Of a DNA stretch of 64,000 nucleotides, positions 61,675 through 64,000 are shown piece after piece. This stretch comes from Azospirillum lipoferum 4B. Its GTDB lineage: Bacteria > Pseudomonadota > Alphaproteobacteria > Azospirillales > Azospirillaceae. The stretch covers positions 943,501-1,007,500 of the forward strand of contig NC_016585.1 of assembly GCF_000283655.1 (NCBI RefSeq), given 5' to 3'. Each line of letters opens with the position of its first letter. Positions within the stretch are counted from its first letter, which is position 1. Under the pieces are notes generated by a model. That model was not told where the DNA came from, ran no database searches, and saw only the letters and a list, made by a program, of their open reading frames with translations. Position numbers and translations under genes: made by a program.

Positions 61675-62547
61675 ATGGAACTGCGGCACCTGCGCTATTT
61701 CCAGATGGTCGCGGCGGAGCGCAGCTTCACCCGCGCGGCGGAGCGGCTCCACATCGCGCAACCCCCGCTCAGCCGGCAAATCCGCCAGCTCGAAGAGGAG
61801 CTGGGGACCGAACTGCTGGTGCGGGGATCGCGCCCGCTCGAACTGACCGAGGCCGGGCGCCTGCTCTACGAGCATGCCATCCAGGTGCTGGACCGGGTCG
61901 ACGATATCCATTGGAGCCTGCGGGCGCTGGGCGGGTCGCGCCGCACCGTCTATCCCATCGGGCTGGTCGGCTCGATCCTCTACGGCTCGCTTCCCCGCGT
62001 GCTGCGCCGGTTCCGGGCATCGCGCCCCGACCTCGACGTCCGCTTGATCGAAATGACGACGCTGGAACAGCTGCCGGCGCTGCGCGACCACCGCATCGCC
62101 GTCGGCTTCGGCCGGCTGCCCTTTCAGGAACCCGGCATCGTCCAGCAGGTTCTGCATGACGAGCCGCTGGTGGCGGCGATGTCCTGCGAGTGTCCGCTGG
62201 CCGCCGGGACCGGCCCCGTGCCCCTGGCCGCCCTGGTCCGCGAGACCCTGCTGGTCTATCCCCGCAAGCCCCGGCCGAGCTATGCCGATCAGGTGCTGGC
62301 GCTGTTCCGCGACCGCGGCCTTCTGCCCAACGCGGTGGTGGAGGCGGGGGAACTCCAGACCGCGCTGGGGCTGGTGGCCTGCGGGGTCGGTTTGTGTCTG
62401 GTGCCGGAATCCGCCTCCGGGTCGCGCGGCGACCTGATTTACCGGCCGATTGCCGAAAGGGCGATCACCTCGCCGATGATCGTCAGCACGCGGGCCGGCG
62501 ACGACAACGAGGCGACCGCCGCCCTTCTCGCCATGGTGACGGAGTGA
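61675..62547 (+). CDS. catR: LysR family regulator, CatR/BenM-like
   Basis: 290 residues beginning MELRHLRYFQMVAAERSFTR, with IAQPPLSRQIRQLEEELGTE and LLVRGSRPLELTEAGRLLYE, close to the CatM/BenM/CatR group that responds to cis,cis-muconate. It lies downstream of catA on the same strand rather than divergent from catB, which is less common. It probably binds the ATAC-N7-GTAT site at 58892. Confidence 0.86.
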   Translation: MELRHLRYFQMVAAERSFTRAAERLHIAQPPLSRQIRQLEEELGTELLVRGSRPLELTEAGRLLYEHAIQVLDRVDDIHWSLRALGGSRRTVYPIGLVGSILYGSLPRVLRRFRASRPDLDVRLIEMTTLEQLPALRDHRIAVGFGRLPFQEPGIVQQVLHDEPLVAAMSCECPLAAGTGPVPLAALVRETLLVYPRKPRPSYADQVLALFRDRGLLPNAVVEAGELQTALGLVACGVGLCLVPESASGSRGDLIYRPIAERAITSPMIVSTRAGDDNEATAALLAMVTE

Positions 62548-62690
62548 GACCAAGGATTCCGTCGCAAAGTCACCGGGTGGACACGTTCAGCGACGGCACG
62601 ATGCCGGCCTTCACGGTTGCAAGAGCCCTCACCGGACATGGCGAGAGCGTGTGTTCAGAGTGGCGCAGCGAGTATTCGGCAATCGATCCG

Positions 62691-63062
62691 TCATGCAGCG
62701 TTCATGATCGAGATGATGTCCTGGGGATGGTATGGCTTCGTGACCAGGCGCCAACCACATGCGGCAATCAGGTCGCGCGTCTCGGGCGAGGTGTCGCCCG
62801 TCGTGATCACCACCGTCACGCCGCGGGGCAGTGCCGCCACGACCTCCGGCACCTCGTCCATCGCCGTGGTCGGGCCGAGATGGTAATCCGCAATGATGAT
62901 CGTCGGCTGGAGCCGCGTCTCGGCGACCAGGGCGACCACCTCCGAGCCCGTCGCTCCAGCCAGGACCTCGGCTCCCTGCGCATCGAAGAAGGCCGCTATG
63001 GCGAGCCTTATGATTGCATCGTCTTCCAGGATGGCGACGGCGGCGGTCAGGTTCTCTTGCAT
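62691..63062 (-). CDS. Receiver-domain-only response regulator
   Basis: 123 residues, a single REC domain: acidic pair in AILEDDAIIRL, phospho-acceptor Asp in IIIADYHLG, Thr in VVITTGD and the conserved Lys in RLVTKPYHPQDII. No output domain, so it acts as a phosphate relay or by protein contact. ATG 63062 is better spaced from GAGGA than ATG 63068. Divergent from the Crp/Fnr gene; its kinase is not here. Confidence 0.85.
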   Translation of the reverse strand: MQENLTAAVAILEDDAIIRLAIAAFFDAQGAEVLAGATGSEVVALVAETRLQPTIIIADYHLGPTTAMDEVPEVVAALPRGVTVVITTGDTSPETRDLIAACGWRLVTKPYHPQDIISIMNAA

Positions 63063-63281
63063 GAGCATATCCTCATCAAACCATGACCGGGAGCATGGAG
63101 GATCAGGAGAGCCGATACGGTACGGTTCCGTACCTAAAGACCCATCGGAGCCGCCCATACCTCTTCTTGGCACTGTGAAGACGGATGAAGACACTCGATC
63201 TGCAAATCCATCGCCCGCCACGAGTCCGGCTGTGGGTGACTGAGAGTTTTGTGTGCTCCCGCCAAACTGATGGGGGCATTC

Positions 63282-63995
63282 ATGTCTCGGATCGAACATT
63301 CCGCCGTCCGCAACCAGCTTCTCGCGGCACTTCCGTCCGAGGTGTTCGGGCGCTTGGCACCGTTGCTCACTCCCGTCCCGCTTGAACTCAAGCAGTCGCT
63401 CTACGCGCCGCATGAACCGATCGAAGCCGCCTACTTCGTGGAAAGCGGCATGGTCTCCCTGCTGGCGCCCTTGGAAGGCGGCGGGAGCATGGAAGTCGGC
63501 ATGGTCGGTCGCGAAGGTCTCGTCGGCCTGCCCGTGGTACTCGGTGCCGACAGCGCGCCCTCCGAAGCCATGGTTCAGGCACAAGGCACGGCCTTCCACA
63601 TCCAGACGCCGGCATTGAAACGGGTGTTCGACGACAGCGTACCGCTGAGAACCCTGCTGCTGCGCTACACGCAGGCACTCCAGACCCAGATCTCCCAGAC
63701 GGCGGTGTGCAACGGCAGCCACACGGTGGAGGAGCGTCTGGCCCGCTGGGTGCTCATCGCCCATGATCGTGCGGAGGGAAACCGGTTCCCGATGACCCAC
63801 GAGTTCATGAGCCTGATGCTGGGCGTGCGCCGTGCCGGCGTGACCACCGCTGCCGGAGTATTGAAGCGGATCGGTGCGATCGACTATGGCCATGGCGCCA
63901 TGACGGTTCTCGACCGACCGGGCCTGGAGAGTGCCGCCTGCGAATGCTACGGCATCGTGCGGCAGCAGTTCTTGCGGTTGCTGGGGACGCAATGA
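63282..63995 (+). CDS. Crp/Fnr family transcriptional regulator
   Basis: 237 residues: cyclic-nucleotide-binding-like barrel (residues about 25-125, with YAPHEPIEAAYFVESGMVSL) and a C-terminal winged helix (EFMSLMLGVRRAGVTTAAGV). There is no N-terminal cysteine cluster, so it is not an oxygen-sensing FNR; the subgroup is of unknown ligand. ATG 63282 follows GGGGG by 5 nt; an in-frame ATG at 63270 is possible. The stop is at 63993-63995, just inside the window. Confidence 0.86.
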   Translation: MSRIEHSAVRNQLLAALPSEVFGRLAPLLTPVPLELKQSLYAPHEPIEAAYFVESGMVSLLAPLEGGGSMEVGMVGREGLVGLPVVLGADSAPSEAMVQAQGTAFHIQTPALKRVFDDSVPLRTLLLRYTQALQTQISQTAVCNGSHTVEERLARWVLIAHDRAEGNRFPMTHEFMSLMLGVRRAGVTTAAGVLKRIGAIDYGHGAMTVLDRPGLESAACECYGIVRQQFLRLLGTQ

Positions 63996-64000
63996 CGACG

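Noticed and set aside
1-64000. CRISPR arrays, tRNA or rRNA genes, transposases, prophage or integrative element ends
   Set aside because: No spaced repeat array, cloverleaf, rRNA-like stretch, transposase or integrase seen on either strand by reading; a tRNA or profile search would be needed to exclude small ones fully.

Overview
The window reads as high-GC alphaproteobacterial DNA, most consistent with Rhodospirillales and plausibly a plant-associated Azospirillum-like organism. That placement is an inference from protein style and gene content; there is no rRNA or other taxonomic marker here. Genes are dense, mostly in operons with 1-4 nt overlaps. I see no tRNA, rRNA, CRISPR array, transposase or prophage gene.

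Layout. (1) 1-5.8 kb: the end of a dipeptide/opine-type ABC importer (two permeases plus a fused double ATPase), an Lrp/AsnC regulator, a DadA-like FAD amino-acid/amine oxidase and a LysR regulator. (2) 6.0-8.5 kb: a small chimeric ORF joining a HigA-like N-terminus to the last part of a KaiC-like protein, translationally coupled to a hybrid histidine kinase. (3) 8.6-12.0 kb: a DUF808 membrane protein and a NarL-type two-component pair. (4) 12.3-23.3 kb: a complete calcium-type methanol dehydrogenase locus, mxaFJGIRSACKLD, with a lipoprotein gene upstream. MxaF has the Ala two residues after the catalytic Asp that separates MxaF from lanthanide-type XoxF. (5) 23.3-24.4 kb: an AT-richer, essentially gene-free gap with a minus-strand terminator. 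(6) 24.4-28.6 kb: an amine-oxidation module (ornithine-cyclodeaminase-like, RidA, FAD oxidase, AraC). (7) 28.7-36.4 kb: amidase, MFS transporter, outer-membrane MetA-type channel, two AraC regulators and an APC permease. (8) 36.4-41.7 kb: a soluble PAS chemoreceptor, then a minus-strand operon of Dabb protein, maleylacetate reductase, hydroxyquinol-type intradiol dioxygenase and aldehyde dehydrogenase. (9) 41.9-51.3 kb: a LysR regulator and an iac-type indole-3-acetate (IAA) degradation cluster (iacI, iacHABCDEFG, iacR). (10) 51.8-58.6 kb: an outer-membrane channel and a branched-chain-amino-acid/aromatic-type ABC importer whose LivF-like ATPase carries an N-terminal hemerythrin-like domain. 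(11) 59.0-62.5 kb: catB-catC-catA and catR. (12) 62.7-64 kb: a receiver-only protein divergent from a Crp/Fnr regulator.

How they fit: region 9 should convert IAA to catechol, region 11 carries catechol to 3-oxoadipate enol-lactone, and region 10 looks like the matching uptake system. Together they form a roughly 20 kb auxin-to-catechol catabolic island. A repeated operator-like motif (CG-GTAATNNTCA-CGTAA type) occurs upstream of the hydroxyquinol operon, the LysR gene, iacI and iacH. A perfect ATAC-N7-GTAT site lies upstream of catB. The mxa locus adds methanol oxidation, another plant-surface substrate. Points most worth following up are the hemerythrin-LivF fusion, the HigA/KaiC chimera, and the motif linking the hydroxyquinol and iac operons.
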